DNA of 26,266 nucleotides from JBAYJY01 sp041664945 (GCA_041664945.1 JBAYJY010000052.1:1-26266); one strand, 5' to 3'; positions 13,505-23,044 are shown, counted from the first letter of the stretch. Notes: a model not told the origin generated them from the letters alone. Made by a program: numbers and translations.

Positions 13505-16495
13505 TTATTCCCAAGAAAGCAATCGCACAGGCCCTAAAAGGCCGGACTCCAGAAGCGGCGAGTTTTTCTTATAGGGACGGTTGGTGGTCCATGTCAGGCG
13601 TTGTTCATCCGGCAACGCCGCATCTCCGATAAGCCGGTTGGCCCAAAGATTTGCCACCACGATTTCCAGACGGTTGTCGCGCACGCGCAACAGGCCGGCA
13701 GGGATTGCCACGCGCCAAGGCGAGCTCCATACCACGCCGAGTTCGGCGCCGTTGAGCTTAAGCGAAGCGATGTTTGCCACATTTCCGAGTGAAACGAACT
13801 GCCCGATGTTCCCATCGAAACTCGTCCTGTATGTGGCAGCGCCGGAATAATAACGAATGCCGTCTTCCGGCCGTTTGCTCCAATCATATAGTTTGTCGAA
13901 TGTCATCTTTTCCGGACCGCCCCACGCCGGATCGAATGAAACATCCCAAGGCCCGCCTATCTCAAGCGATGTTTTGAATGTCGGGAAGTTCTTCTCGCTT
14001 TCAGCCTGCCGGTCGCTTTTCCGGAATACCACGAAGTAACTCTCGTAGGGATCAAACCTGAGCGGAATTGTCGTCACTCCGCCCGCGGCGGCGAATTCCG
14101 GCAGCGCGCGTATTGTTCCCGTAAGCGCCTCCCAAAGTTCAGGCGTCAACCCATCGACGCGGAATGCGCCGGTTGTTTCAACCTGATCGCCGGAGCGATT
14201 CGATACGAAATAGATTTCAAGGTCGCCTTCGCGGCGATGTGTGTAACGCACCGGCCCGGACGAGAGAAAATCTTCATTCACTCCCATCTCGCGAATGATT
14301 TCAGCCGTGCGTCCGTATTGGGGATACAAGCCGGATTCCATTTTCAATCCGGAAGGCTCCACGCCAGTTTCGGCAGCCGTTTTCGCCGCTTTAAAATCCT
14401 TGTCGTATAAGCCGCCTCCCCAAATGATTCGTCCTTTGCCACGCTTCAGTTCGGTAAGCGTCGCAGGTGGCATAAGAGCGCCCCAAAGCGATTCAGATTC
14501 GGCGGCGACAATGCTATCGCATGCGGGATAATTCACTAAGCTTGGCGATTTTTGCGGCGCCGGGCCGACCACGGTCGCGCCGGCCATGACAAGCTCTTTG
14601 ATCTTATTCAGCAATTCGGGCGTCATTGTGGGAGAATCCGGCAGTACGAGGAGGCGGTACTCGGCGCCGCCGGGGAAGACGATCCTGCCATCCCGGACGC
14701 CTGCTGATTTAATAAGTTCCACAGGGGAGCAGCCGTCGAAGTTATAGCCGCGCCGGTCCGGCAAAGTGTCGCTTCCCTCGAAAGCGGAGACCGGAGGCTG
14801 GAAGACGTTCGGAGCGCCTTCAGGAATAAGATACAGAATATCCGCGACGGTTCTTCCCTGGCGCAGTAAATACTGTGATCGCGCAATGTACTTGTGATAA
14901 GCGCCGGCTATCGGCCACCACGTCTGCCCGCGATCCCAGTGAACGCCGTATGGCCCCATGGCCATGCCGGGGCGCCCCTCGTTGGGCTTGTGGGCGAATG
15001 TGTGGTACATGAAGCGGTTGACGCCAGCGGCAAACGCCCAATCTCCCTGGTTTTTCAGGTTGCCCGGATGGTTTCGCCAGTGATCGCCGCCTGAAGTGAA
15101 CGCCTCGGCGGCGACAACGGGGCGGCCTAACACGTGAGCGATAGAGGTTGCTTCAGCGCAACTGAAGGATGAGTTGAACCCGAGGCTCCAGAACTCGCAC
15201 ATCGGCATGTCGGCCACCGCGCCCAGATCGAAATCACCGGCCGGATTCATATCGTACGGTTCGATGGACAACGTCAGCCCGCGCTGCCTGCCGAGTTCCT
15301 TAAGGCGTTCCGCGTGGTTCTCCACAATCAACTCGCTGCCAGTGCGCCGCAGGTCCCACAGAAACCGCTCGGTTAATTCACGGCTACCGACGACAAAACC
15401 CAAGTAGGCCGGGTAGTAAGGCTGTGGATCATAACCGCGCCGCTTAATAAACTCTTCGCGCAGTTTAGGCGTCCAGTTCTGAGCGCCCATCTCCCAACTG
15501 TCGATGTGCAGCATGGTCAAGCCTGCGCCTGCTTTCGGGGGGCCGACCTTGTCCAACAGCTTGGCGGCGTAATTGTTGAAATGAGCGTCGAGCGCCGCGG
15601 CGTCGAACTTGTCGCATTCGAATCCCAAACCCGGTTCCGGAGCCGGCCGTGTGATGGCGCCGTTGTTACGGCTGACAAAGCGCAAAATCGTCCAATTGCC
15701 GGATGGAACCTGCCAGTCGAGCGAACCGTCCGGCTTAATGTGATCGGTCAGATCAATGATTTGATCCAATGGAATCGCTCCGCCCGCGGGCGTTGCCGGA
15801 TACTCAGCCTGCGTGGCGAGGTATGGCTTCACGCCGGGTTGCGAAGTGAACGGAGCCCTATAGTAAAGCGCCTTTTCGTCTATGTCAGGAATTTTCGCGG
15901 CAAGCGTCGGAGTTGGGAACGCAAGCACGACTACGTTTTTGAAAAAACTACGCCATCTGGAAATAAAATCAAAAGGCATGTTGTTGAAAAAAGGTTGGCG
16001 CGGCGGCGCAAGAGGCAGCTTGCCGGTGAAATGCGACGGGCCGGCGACATGAGTCTCGGAGGCAACAAGGTGCTGCATCGACTGTCCTGGTTTAACCCAG
16101 GGACCGCCGCTTCCGGCCCATCCCGGACCCGAGCCGAGCGTGATCTCGAGTCCAAGCCGCTCGGCCTCGTGAACAGCGTGCGCGAACAGAGACTGCCACT
16201 CGTCGCTAAGGAAACCAACCGGGCCGCGCGGTACGCCGACATTCACTTCCAGAAACAGCGCGCTCCCCAACCCCGCGGCTTTCATAGACTCCAGATCGCG
16301 CGTCATTCCGTCGCGCGAGAGATTGCCGTCCATAAAATACCAGTACACTCCCGGCCTCGCGGAGTCAGGCGGATTCGCGAAATTCGTTTTAAGATCGAAT
16401 GATTCGTAAGCTGGCGGCGCGCAAAGGGCAGGCGTCATCCATACGATGCCCATTAAAGCAGCCAGCAGAATGTTGATATAGATTTTTCTTGTCAT
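13505..16495 (-). CDS. Secreted GH106-type alpha-L-rhamnosidase
   Basis: 996 residues from the ATG at 16495, which has AGGA 9 nt upstream and begins a clean signal peptide (TRKIYINILLAALMG...TPALCA). An ATG nine codons earlier has no ribosome site. Early motifs VYWYFMDGNLSRDGM and GSGPGWAGSGGPW, then HIDSWEMGAQNWTPKLREEF, AEAFTSGGDHWRNHPG and RFMYHTFAHKPNEGRPGM, are characteristic of GH106-like hydrolases, which release alpha-linked L-rhamnose from plant or microbial polysaccharides. The C-terminal part (GPWDVSFDP, then YYSGAATYRTSF) looks like the jelly-roll sugar-binding domain that ends these proteins. Length is typical. It probably acts in the periplasm or outside. The gap to the upstream CrtC-like gene is 91 bp, so the two could share a transcript. 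Exact linkage specificity is unknown. Confidence 0.88.
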   Translation of the reverse strand: MTRKIYINILLAALMGIVWMTPALCAPPAYESFDLKTNFANPPDSARPGVYWYFMDGNLSRDGMTRDLESMKAAGLGSALFLEVNVGVPRGPVGFLSDEWQSLFAHAVHEAERLGLEITLGSGPGWAGSGGPWVKPGQSMQHLVASETHVAGPSHFTGKLPLAPPRQPFFNNMPFDFISRWRSFFKNVVVLAFPTPTLAAKIPDIDEKALYYRAPFTSQPGVKPYLATQAEYPATPAGGAIPLDQIIDLTDHIKPDGSLDWQVPSGNWTILRFVSRNNGAITRPAPEPGLGFECDKFDAAALDAHFNNYAAKLLDKVGPPKAGAGLTMLHIDSWEMGAQNWTPKLREEFIKRRGYDPQPYYPAYLGFVVGSRELTERFLWDLRRTGSELIVENHAERLKELGRQRGLTLSIEPYDMNPAGDFDLGAVADMPMCEFWSLGFNSSFSCAEATSIAHVLGRPVVAAEAFTSGGDHWRNHPGNLKNQGDWAFAAGVNRFMYHTFAHKPNEGRPGMAMGPYGVHWDRGQTWWPIAGAYHKYIARSQYLLRQGRTVADILYLIPEGAPNVFQPPVSAFEGSDTLPDRRGYNFDGCSPVELIKSAGVRDGRIVFPGGAEYRLLVLPDSPTMTPELLNKIKELVMAGATVVGPAPQKSPSLVNYPACDSIVAAESESLWGALMPPATLTELKRGKGRIIWGGGLYDKDFKAAKTAAETGVEPSGLKMESGLYPQYGRTAEIIREMGVNEDFLSSGPVRYTHRREGDLEIYFVSNRSGDQVETTGAFRVDGLTPELWEALTGTIRALPEFAAAGGVTTIPLRFDPYESYFVVFRKSDRQAESEKNFPTFKTSLEIGGPWDVSFDPAWGGPEKMTFDKLYDWSKRPEDGIRYYSGAATYRTSFDGNIGQFVSLGNVANIASLKLNGAELGVVWSSPWRVAIPAGLLRVRDNRLEIVVANLWANRLIGDAALPDEQRLTWTTNRPYKKNSPLLESGLLGPVRLLSWE

Positions 16496-16586
16496 CTCTC
16501 TCTGCTTCCTTGTAAGACCCATTTTAATAAGCTCGCTCCGGCTGCGGCATTCTGCATTTATCTTTTGCTTTCCCCATCTATAACTT

Positions 16587-17744
16587 CTATTTTGTCGAGA
16601 GAATCTCCATCATGCCCGGCGCATAGCCTGTGAGTTCGGCATAGCCGACGCCGGAAACTTTTTTCCCCCGGACCGACGCGGTCACTTTTGTGTTTCCCTC
16701 CCAAATCGCGCCGAACTGTTTCACAAGCAACATCTCCTGCTCAGTGACGACAGGCGAAATATCGAGCGTTATGTCCTGTTCCGGCAGACGGATCGTCCAT
16801 ACGAGAGGGTATGTCGTGCCGGTTTCCGGGTTCGTCCAGGTTTTATGGGATTCGAGTTCCATTTTTTTCGACACGATGGTTTTGTCGCCGTCCAGAATTG
16901 TGACTGTGGCGTCTATCTGGTTATCGTTCGTTCCTCTGAAGCTGAAAAGGTTGAAATCCATCCCGTTTTCGAGTTGCGCCGAAAACCAGTCCCAGCCTTT
17001 GTATCCGCGCTGGTCCCAATTCCCCCACTGATGGTCCATCCAGGCAATGCCAGTTACGGGTATTAAGCTGTCGCCGATTTTGATCGCGCCGGAAGCGTCG
17101 ATGCGGGTCAGCGAATAATAATAGGATTTCCCGCCGGAAGCCATGTCGATGTTGCCCTTGCCGCCAATAAGCATCGGCGATTTCATGACCGACATATTCA
17201 TTTTTACTGCAATGTCGTCGAATGCGTAGTAAACATCGAAATCGAGTTTTTCTTTTGACGGCTGCTCGATGTAATTGGAGCCGTAATTTACCGACAAGCG
17301 GTCGTTTTTCACTTTGGCCGGTTCAACGAACGTGATTCGCGAATGGTTCGCGTTGTAATAATCGAGGAGTTCTTTTAAGGATTCATTTTGCGGGTTTTTC
17401 TTCAGCGCCATGTTGACGATGCCGCTTGTCATATCCGCGGACTGCCGGTCCGCCATCGAAATCGAATAATGTTTTTTGTTTGCAGCGTCGGTCACGCCGA
17501 GCATGTCGAAGTAACCCATAGTCGCCATCTGCTCAACCTTGAAAAATGCGGCCATGATTCCGTATTCGTTTCCTTCCGCATCCTTCAAGTTGCCGTTGAT
17601 GTACCACCATTCAATGCCGGCTTTGTGTCCACCCGCGTCGCGCGGAAACTGTAGGTCGCGCATCTGCTCTTCAGCCGCATGCGCTGAAATTGTGAAAGCA
17701 ATAAGAATAAGCGCCGGAATAAAAATTGTTCGCAGTGATTTCAT
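16587..17744 (-). CDS. Secreted CrtC/AttH-like lipocalin-fold protein
   Basis: 385 residues with an AGGA site 7 nt before the ATG and a signal peptide ending near AHA (residue 23). EWWYINGNL at 45-53 and WMDHQWGN followed by GWDWFSAQLENG (about 235-260), plus the C-terminal GVGYAELTGY, are hallmarks of the hydroxyneurosporene synthase (CrtC)/AttH superfamily, built from two lipocalin-like barrels. True CrtC hydrates carotenoids in photosynthetic bacteria; AttH-like members are exported and have no firm reaction. No phytoene synthase or other carotenoid gene lies alongside, so I favour the AttH-like reading. It is the first gene of the minus-strand block and is divergent from the GH3 gene. Confidence 0.87.
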   Translation of the reverse strand: MKSLRTIFIPALILIAFTISAHAAEEQMRDLQFPRDAGGHKAGIEWWYINGNLKDAEGNEYGIMAAFFKVEQMATMGYFDMLGVTDAANKKHYSISMADRQSADMTSGIVNMALKKNPQNESLKELLDYYNANHSRITFVEPAKVKNDRLSVNYGSNYIEQPSKEKLDFDVYYAFDDIAVKMNMSVMKSPMLIGGKGNIDMASGGKSYYYSLTRIDASGAIKIGDSLIPVTGIAWMDHQWGNWDQRGYKGWDWFSAQLENGMDFNLFSFRGTNDNQIDATVTILDGDKTIVSKKMELESHKTWTNPETGTTYPLVWTIRLPEQDITLDISPVVTEQEMLLVKQFGAIWEGNTKVTASVRGKKVSGVGYAELTGYAPGMMEILSTK

Positions 17745-18139
17745 AGCGGTTTCCTGTCTTTAATATTCTTTCGTTGAACTCTAATCAATATGAACTCAAA
17801 ACGATTTTCATTATATCAAAAACTTAATGCGCCTGCTTTCGCAGAAAAATATTATAGCGCTATCAGCAATTATTAATGCTTCAAAATGATAAAGCCGACC
17901 CGGATTTCAAATATTCACGTCTTCATAGGCGAGATAGCATGGACAACTGCGCGTTATGGACTTTATTTCCAGGCATGAACATTATTTTTGAAGGATTTTG
18001 GGTAGAATATTCGTGAGAAGCCGGCATTAAGCGGTCTGACAGGCGGAGCCGATTTGGGAATGCGGCGTGTCAGTTGAAACCGGATCAGATATGGTAAATG
18101 ACAACTGAATATTCATAAATCGAAATTGGAGTGGTTTGC
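17745..18139. other. Divergent intergenic region between CrtC-like and GH3 genes
   Basis: 395 bp, AT-rich on the CrtC side. It must contain promoters for both directions, but I find no convincing -35/-10 pair, operator palindrome or riboswitch fold. No coding frame is supported. Confidence 0.45.
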
Positions 18140-20197
18140 ATGAAAAACGATTCAAGCGGTGAGGCGCTGTTTTCCGACGTTGTTGCCGAAAAGGATGCGG
18201 TGAGGCGCGAAGAGCTGATAAAGAAGCTTGTCGGCCGGATGACGCTCGACGAGAAGCTGTTCCAGATGGGGGGCGGCGCCAGACTGAAGGATCTGATAAG
18301 CTACGGCTCGGCGACGTTCAGAGCCGGCGGCTGCAAAAGGCTGGGCATACCGGCCTTGGAATTCACAGACGGGCCGCGCGGCGTGGTTCTGAACGAATCC
18401 ACGTGTTTCCCGGTGACCATGGCGCGCGGCGCGTCGTGGGACGCCGAGCTTGAAGAGCGGGTCGGCGCAGCAATCGGGCAGGAGGCGAGGGCGCAGGGCG
18501 CAAACCTCACGGGCGCGGTCTGCATCAACCTGCTGAGGCACCCGGGCTGGGGTCGAGCGCAGGAGACTTACGGCGAAGATACGCACCACCTCGGCGAAAT
18601 GGGCTCGGCGCTGACGCTCGGCATACAGAGGCATATCATGGCGTGCGTCAAGCACTACGCGGCGAACAGCATCGAAAACGCGCGTTTCTGGGTGGACGCG
18701 CAGGCCGATGAGCGCACACTGCGCGAGGTCTACCTTCCGCATTTCAAGAAGTGCATAGACGCCGGCGCGGCAAGCGTCATGGGAGCGTATAACCGCCTGA
18801 ACGGAACGCACTGCTGCCACAGCCGCCGACTGCTTACCGAAATTCTGAAAGAGGAATGGGGCTTCGACGGGTTCGTTGTCTCCGACTGGACGTTCGGATT
18901 GAGAAGTAGCGATGCGGCGGACGCCGGGCTGGATATTGAAATGCCAAATGGGCTTTTCTTCGGGTTTCCCCTGAAGAGCAGAATCAAGAGAGGGGCAGTT
19001 CCGGTAAGCCTTATCGATGCGGCGGTGGCGCGAATAATACGCCAGAGCGCGAGACAGGCGGAGCGCGGAGCGGGCGAAGACTATGGCAGGGCCAGGGTGG
19101 CGTGCAGGGAGCACACGGACCTCGCGCTTGAAGCCGCGCGAAAGGGCATTGTGCTGCTGAAGAATTCCAACGGCGCGCTGCCGCTCGCGCGTGAAAATAT
19201 CAGGAGCATCGCGGTCATAGGCGAGCTGGCGGACACGCCCAACATCGGCGACAACGGCAGCAGCGACGTGCATCCGCCTTATGTCGTGACGCCTCTTGAG
19301 GGCCTGCGCAACAGGGCGGGAGGCGCTGTAAGCGTGACGTACGAAAGCGGGAAGCGGCTCGACAGGGTTAAGAGCGCGGCGCGCGAGGCGGACGCCGTGG
19401 TGGTTGTCGTCGGCCTCACGAAAGACGATGAGGGAGAATTCATTTTCACGAAGGGCAGGGACCGCACGCGCCTGAGCCTGTCCCCCGATCACGAGCAGTT
19501 GATAAAGGCCGCAGCGTCGGCGAACAGCAACTGCATTGTTGTTCTCGAAGGCGGCAGCGCAATAACGGTTGAGAACTGGATCGACGACGCGGCAGCCGTT
19601 CTCATGGTGTGGTATCCGGGCATGGAAGGCGGGAACGCCTTGGCTGACATTATCTTCGGAGACGTCAATCCGAGCGGCAAGCTGCCCATAACTTTCGCCC
19701 GCTCGAAGGAACAGTTGCCGCCTTTCGACAGGTGGGCCCGGAAGCAGCGCTATGAATATCTCGCCGGCTACAAGCGCTTCGACGCGAACCGCCACGAGCC
19801 GCGTTTTGCATTCGGTTTCGGATTGAGCTACACGAGCTACAGCTATGAGAATCTGAAAATCGAGCCGGGGCGGATCGATGAAAACGGCGCGGCGCGCTTC
19901 AGCGCGGACATCACGAACACGGGCAAAATAGCGGGTGAGGAAATTGCGCAGGTGTATGTTGGTTATCCGCAGTCGAAAGTGGAGCGCCCGTTGAGGGAAC
20001 TCAAGGCGTTCCGCCGCGTGGCGCTTGAGCCCGGCGAGAGGAAGACCGTGACCTTCGAGATTAGCGCGCGCGATCTCGCATACTATGATGCAGCCTCTTC
20101 GAAGTGGGTCGTTGAAAAAGCCGAATACACCGTCTTCGCGGGCGCCTCGTCTCGCGAGAAGGATTTGTTCCTTCAGGGCAGTTTCGAGGTCTCATAA
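18140..20197 (+). CDS. GH3 beta-glycosidase (cytoplasmic)
   Basis: 685 residues from the ATG at 18140, with GGAG 8 nt upstream; an in-frame GTG at 18131 overlaps that site and is rejected. Three GH3 domains are visible: the (alpha/beta)8 barrel with FTDGPRG, KHYAANS and VVSDW, whose Asp249 is the expected nucleophile; the alpha/beta sandwich with KDDEGEF, where Glu431 is the best acid/base candidate, and GNALADIIFGDVNPSGKLP; and a C-terminal FnIII-like domain (ADITNTG, VYVGYP, LKAFRRV). No signal peptide, so it acts on imported oligosaccharides or glycosides. GH3 specificity (glucose, xylose, others) cannot be read here. GC content is high: I counted 42 of 60 bases at 18481-18540. The SRPBCC gene follows after 17 bp, likely in one operon. 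Confidence 0.94.
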   Translation: MKNDSSGEALFSDVVAEKDAVRREELIKKLVGRMTLDEKLFQMGGGARLKDLISYGSATFRAGGCKRLGIPALEFTDGPRGVVLNESTCFPVTMARGASWDAELEERVGAAIGQEARAQGANLTGAVCINLLRHPGWGRAQETYGEDTHHLGEMGSALTLGIQRHIMACVKHYAANSIENARFWVDAQADERTLREVYLPHFKKCIDAGAASVMGAYNRLNGTHCCHSRRLLTEILKEEWGFDGFVVSDWTFGLRSSDAADAGLDIEMPNGLFFGFPLKSRIKRGAVPVSLIDAAVARIIRQSARQAERGAGEDYGRARVACREHTDLALEAARKGIVLLKNSNGALPLARENIRSIAVIGELADTPNIGDNGSSDVHPPYVVTPLEGLRNRAGGAVSVTYESGKRLDRVKSAAREADAVVVVVGLTKDDEGEFIFTKGRDRTRLSLSPDHEQLIKAAASANSNCIVVLEGGSAITVENWIDDAAAVLMVWYPGMEGGNALADIIFGDVNPSGKLPITFARSKEQLPPFDRWARKQRYEYLAGYKRFDANRHEPRFAFGFGLSYTSYSYENLKIEPGRIDENGAARFSADITNTGKIAGEEIAQVYVGYPQSKVERPLRELKAFRRVALEPGERKTVTFEISARDLAYYDAASSKWVVEKAEYTVFAGASSREKDLFLQGSFEVS

Positions 20198-20214
20198 GGC
20201 GCTGAAGAGGAAAA

Positions 20215-20682
20215 ATGGGACTAATTAAATTGCAGGTGAAATCAAAAGCTCCGGTGGAAGTGGTGTATGAAATAGCGCACCAACCGATTAATTTTGTGGA
20301 CGTGATGCCAAACATTAAGAGAATTCGACAGCTTGAAGAAAACAATGATCATACATACTCCAAAACAGAATGGGTTCTCGATGTCCCGCTCCCCAAAATT
20401 CTCGGCGAAGTCTCGTGGATAAAAGACGCTCATTGGAACGACAACAAACGCTTATGCGACATCAGTCTGAACCCTGATTCAAAGGGCATTGTAAAAAGAA
20501 TCAAAGGGCTCTGGAAGTTCATTCCATGCCAGGACGGAACGGACATGAGCATGAGCATGGACTTGACGGTGAGACATATTCTGATTGGCGCAAATACAAC
20601 AAATATAATAGACATGCTCTTCAGGAAGAACATGGAGAATCTCATGAAAGCCATTTGCGCCGAGGCGGAAAAGCACAGTTGA
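20215..20682 (+). CDS. SRPBCC/START-like ligand-binding protein
   Basis: 155 residues. GAGGAA lies 4 nt upstream of the ATG, 17 bp after the GH3 stop. The start (KLQVKSKAPVEVVYEIA), the following FVDVMPNIKRIRQLEE and the C-terminal long helix (RKNMENLMKAICAEAEKH) fit the coenzyme Q-binding/polyketide cyclase-like SRPBCC fold, a small barrel around a hydrophobic cavity. No signal or membrane segment, so cytosolic. Such proteins bind lipids, quinones or aromatic compounds; the ligand is unknown. Tight linkage to GH3 suggests a shared substrate, perhaps a glycoside with a hydrophobic aglycone, but that is inference. Confidence 0.75.
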   Translation: MGLIKLQVKSKAPVEVVYEIAHQPINFVDVMPNIKRIRQLEENNDHTYSKTEWVLDVPLPKILGEVSWIKDAHWNDNKRLCDISLNPDSKGIVKRIKGLWKFIPCQDGTDMSMSMDLTVRHILIGANTTNIIDMLFRKNMENLMKAICAEAEKHS

Positions 20683-20722
20683 TTTAATTCGAAATATTAA
20701 ACCCGAACTCAAAGCTCTCTGA

Positions 20723-21667
20723 TTATTTTTCAGGTTGATTTTCCGAGTCGGACCCATTGTTGACCTGAAATAACACACGCCATGATATCGGCCCTTTTTT
20801 CGTCCTCGGTGACTTTATCTGCATCAATTCATCCATCAATTCAGTCGGAATCTGATTATCAACAGCCGGTCTTGTTCCAACCTGGATATCCGCGTTTTTG
20901 TTTTTTAAAAGAGTGATTTCCACGTTCAAGTCAAATCCATCTTTTTCATATTCTTTGAAAAACGTTTTAACTTCAGAAATAATACTATTGGTGTATTCCT
21001 GCATATCCTCATAACGAATATTTTCAAGATATGTGTCATTGTCATCAAGCAAATGAAAAGACACTAAATCCGTGGGCGCAAGCGCGCGTTCTATAGGCGA
21101 CTTCACGTCAAGTGTTTTTTCTGTATACTCTGAAATCAAATCAATAAAAGATAACTTCTTTTCATGCAAATAAAAAACCATAGCGGCATCATCCGCTTCA
21201 AGGACAACTAAGGCGGTCGGATCGAGTTCAAATGGTAAAAAAGAAGCCACAACTCCACGCTCCATCTTTCTTGCGTGGCGAACATGTCCTTCGGAAAAAT
21301 ATTTCAGCATATTTCTGACGTCGCCTGTCTCAAAAAACAAACGGATGTCTTCGCCTCTGTATGAGCGCCCATCGAGTTTGATCGGCTCTTGCTTTTCATC
21401 AGTCATAATATTGAAAACAGTCGGTATTCCGATTTTTGCTAAGTCTTCATTTTTTGAAAAAGCGCTGAAAAAAGACGGCCCGACTATAAGCGAATCATTA
21501 ACCTCATCAGGGAAAGATACTCCTGGATCAAGAATTCGGTTAAGCCCGTCTATTAGCGCTTCCTGATTGATTTTGTTGGCTGTTTCAAAATCGGGTTCAC
21601 GCGCAATTGCAAATGAAACTGATAAAAAGAAAATAACAGAGATGATATAAACTAATATTTTGATCAT
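20723..21667 (-). CDS. Secreted protein of unknown function, AT-rich
   Basis: 314 residues. A GAAGGAA site 6 nt upstream of the ATG and a clear signal peptide (MIKILVYIISVIFFLSVSFA, cleavage near AIA-RE) support a real gene. I recognise no family. The mature part is acidic and charged, with EEDs spread evenly, TALVVLEADDAAMVFYL in the middle, a predicted helical stretch NSIISEVKTFFKEYEK, and a C-terminal tail SRTKKG-like and Gln/Asn-rich. There are no cysteines or obvious catalytic motifs. Base use differs sharply from its neighbours: 15 of 60 bases are G or C at 20941-21000 against 42 of 60 in GH3. It is convergent with the SRPBCC gene and divergent from the GHMP kinase. Recent transfer is plausible. 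Confidence 0.8.
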   Translation of the reverse strand: MIKILVYIISVIFFLSVSFAIAREPDFETANKINQEALIDGLNRILDPGVSFPDEVNDSLIVGPSFFSAFSKNEDLAKIGIPTVFNIMTDEKQEPIKLDGRSYRGEDIRLFFETGDVRNMLKYFSEGHVRHARKMERGVVASFLPFELDPTALVVLEADDAAMVFYLHEKKLSFIDLISEYTEKTLDVKSPIERALAPTDLVSFHLLDDNDTYLENIRYEDMQEYTNSIISEVKTFFKEYEKDGFDLNVEITLLKNKNADIQVGTRPAVDNQIPTELMDELMQIKSPRTKKGPISWRVLFQVNNGSDSENQPEK

Positions 21668-21882
21668 GTTAATTCCTTCATAAGCTAAGATTTTTTGAAT
21701 TATAACAGTTTCATACCTAATTGCTAAATTAAATTATAAGAAATGGTCACGTCTAACATCTATTATCTACTTTCAATTCTCATTTTGTATTTTAATTACA
21801 GGAAAAACTCAGCGCTTTGAAAAATCCGTTTGAATCTGTCAGAATCTGGATTGTAGGAAATTCTTGAAATTCGGGAGGCACA

Positions 21883-22875
21883 ATGCGAATCATCCGGAGC
21901 AGGGCGCCAGTGCGGGTTTGCGACATGGGCGGCTGGACAGACACGTGGTTCTGCAAACGCGGCGTGGTGCTGAACATTGCAGTCGACCTCTACACACATG
22001 TCCGGCTTGTGGAAAACAACGACAGCGACATTCGGATCATATCTGAAGACCTCGACATCGTGGCCGAGATCAAGGACTACCGCAAAATCGAATACGACGG
22101 AAATTTAGATCTGCTGAAGGCGGCGGTGAAGCGCATGGGGATCACCTCCGGAATGGACATCCACGTGCGGGCCGACTCGCCTCCCGGCTGCGGCACCGGC
22201 ACGAGCGCCTCGGTGGCGGTGGCGATGCTGGGCGCGCTCGCGCGTTACTCCGGCCGCCCGATGCTCTCCTATCAGGTTGCGGAAATGGCGCATGCGCTCG
22301 AAACCGATGAACTCGGCATGGAGAGCGGCGTGCAGGACCAGTACGCCGCTGCGTTCGGCGGCATTAGCTTCATGGAAATCGACTACCCACGCGTGCGCAT
22401 CAGCCAGTTGCGCATCGAGGATAAGACGCTCTGCGAACTCGAGGAGCGCCTCTTCGTCGTCTACCTCGCCTCGCGCAGCAGCAGCGACATGCACCGGCTC
22501 GTGGTGGAGCGTTACCGAAAAGGAGACAAACAGATACACGCGGCGTTCGACGAGCTGACCGCCTCCGCGTATGAGATGTGCGACGCCCTTACAGAGGGAA
22601 ACCTCGACGGCGCCGGCGCCCTAATGAGCCGCAACTGGCGCGCGCAGCAGAGCCTTCATGACGACATGACAACGCCGGCCATCGAATCCCTGAGCCGCAT
22701 TGCCGAAGAGTGCGGAGCCGTCGGCTTCAAAGTCAACGGCGCCGGAGGCGGCGGTAGCGCCGTCATCCTCAGCGCGGCCGGAGGCGAGCATAAACTCCGC
22801 AAGGCGTTGCTCGATAGCAATGCCAGCCTGCTTCCCTGCAAGCTTAATTTCAACGGCCTGCAAACCTGGGAATAA
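21883..22875 (+). CDS. GHMP family sugar kinase (heptose-7-phosphate/fucose kinase-like)
   Basis: 330 residues; GGGAGG lies 5 nt upstream of the ATG. All three GHMP motifs are present: RAPVRVCDMGGWTDT (7-21) for substrate binding, PPGCGTGTSAS (100-110) as ATP loop, and NGAGGGGSA (285-293) near the C-terminus. The GGWTD form of motif 1 is that of the D-glycero-D-manno-heptose 7-phosphate kinase (HddA)/L-fucokinase branch, not of galactokinase or homoserine kinase. It is cytoplasmic and would phosphorylate a sugar using ATP. It could serve LPS heptose synthesis or salvage of sugars released by the glycosidases nearby; no HddC- or GmhA-like partner is in the window. GC-rich, unlike the gene before it. 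Confidence 0.88.
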   Translation: MRIIRSRAPVRVCDMGGWTDTWFCKRGVVLNIAVDLYTHVRLVENNDSDIRIISEDLDIVAEIKDYRKIEYDGNLDLLKAAVKRMGITSGMDIHVRADSPPGCGTGTSASVAVAMLGALARYSGRPMLSYQVAEMAHALETDELGMESGVQDQYAAAFGGISFMEIDYPRVRISQLRIEDKTLCELEERLFVVYLASRSSSDMHRLVVERYRKGDKQIHAAFDELTASAYEMCDALTEGNLDGAGALMSRNWRAQQSLHDDMTTPAIESLSRIAEECGAVGFKVNGAGGGGSAVILSAAGGEHKLRKALLDSNASLLPCKLNFNGLQTWE

Positions 22876-22936
22876 TAATTCCGGAAATGCGGAAAAGAAG
22901 GCACAGGCAGTGTAAATATCCCTGTCCCTGTTTTTC

Positions 22937-23006
22937 GAATTCTGTATTCTGTATTCTGAATTCTGTATTCTGTATTCTGAATTCTGTATTCTGTATTCTG
23001 TATTTA
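22937..23006. repeat. Heptanucleotide tandem array 1 (GAATTCT/GTATTCT)
   Basis: Ten 7-bp units, the last imperfect. They form a 21-bp higher-order unit (GAATTCT-GTATTCT-GTATTCT) repeated three times without error from 22937 to 22999. Non-coding, between the GHMP kinase and the lytic transglycosylase. Confidence 0.95.
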
Positions 23007-23014
23007 ATCTTTCC

Positions 23015-23044
23015 CTGTCTACCGTCTGCTGTCTACTGTCTACC
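23015..23044. repeat. Heptanucleotide tandem array 2 (CTGTCTA)
   Basis: Units CTGTCTA, CCGTCTG, CTGTCTA, CTGTCTA and a partial CCG follow each other at 7-bp spacing. The sequence differs from array 1 but the period is the same, 8 bp after it ends. Confidence 0.85.

Noticed and set aside
18152..19795. 547-codon minus-strand frame opposite GH3
   Set aside because: A long antisense frame is expected in GC-rich coding DNA; the product is Arg/Ala-rich with no domain, while the plus strand shows full GH3 motifs.
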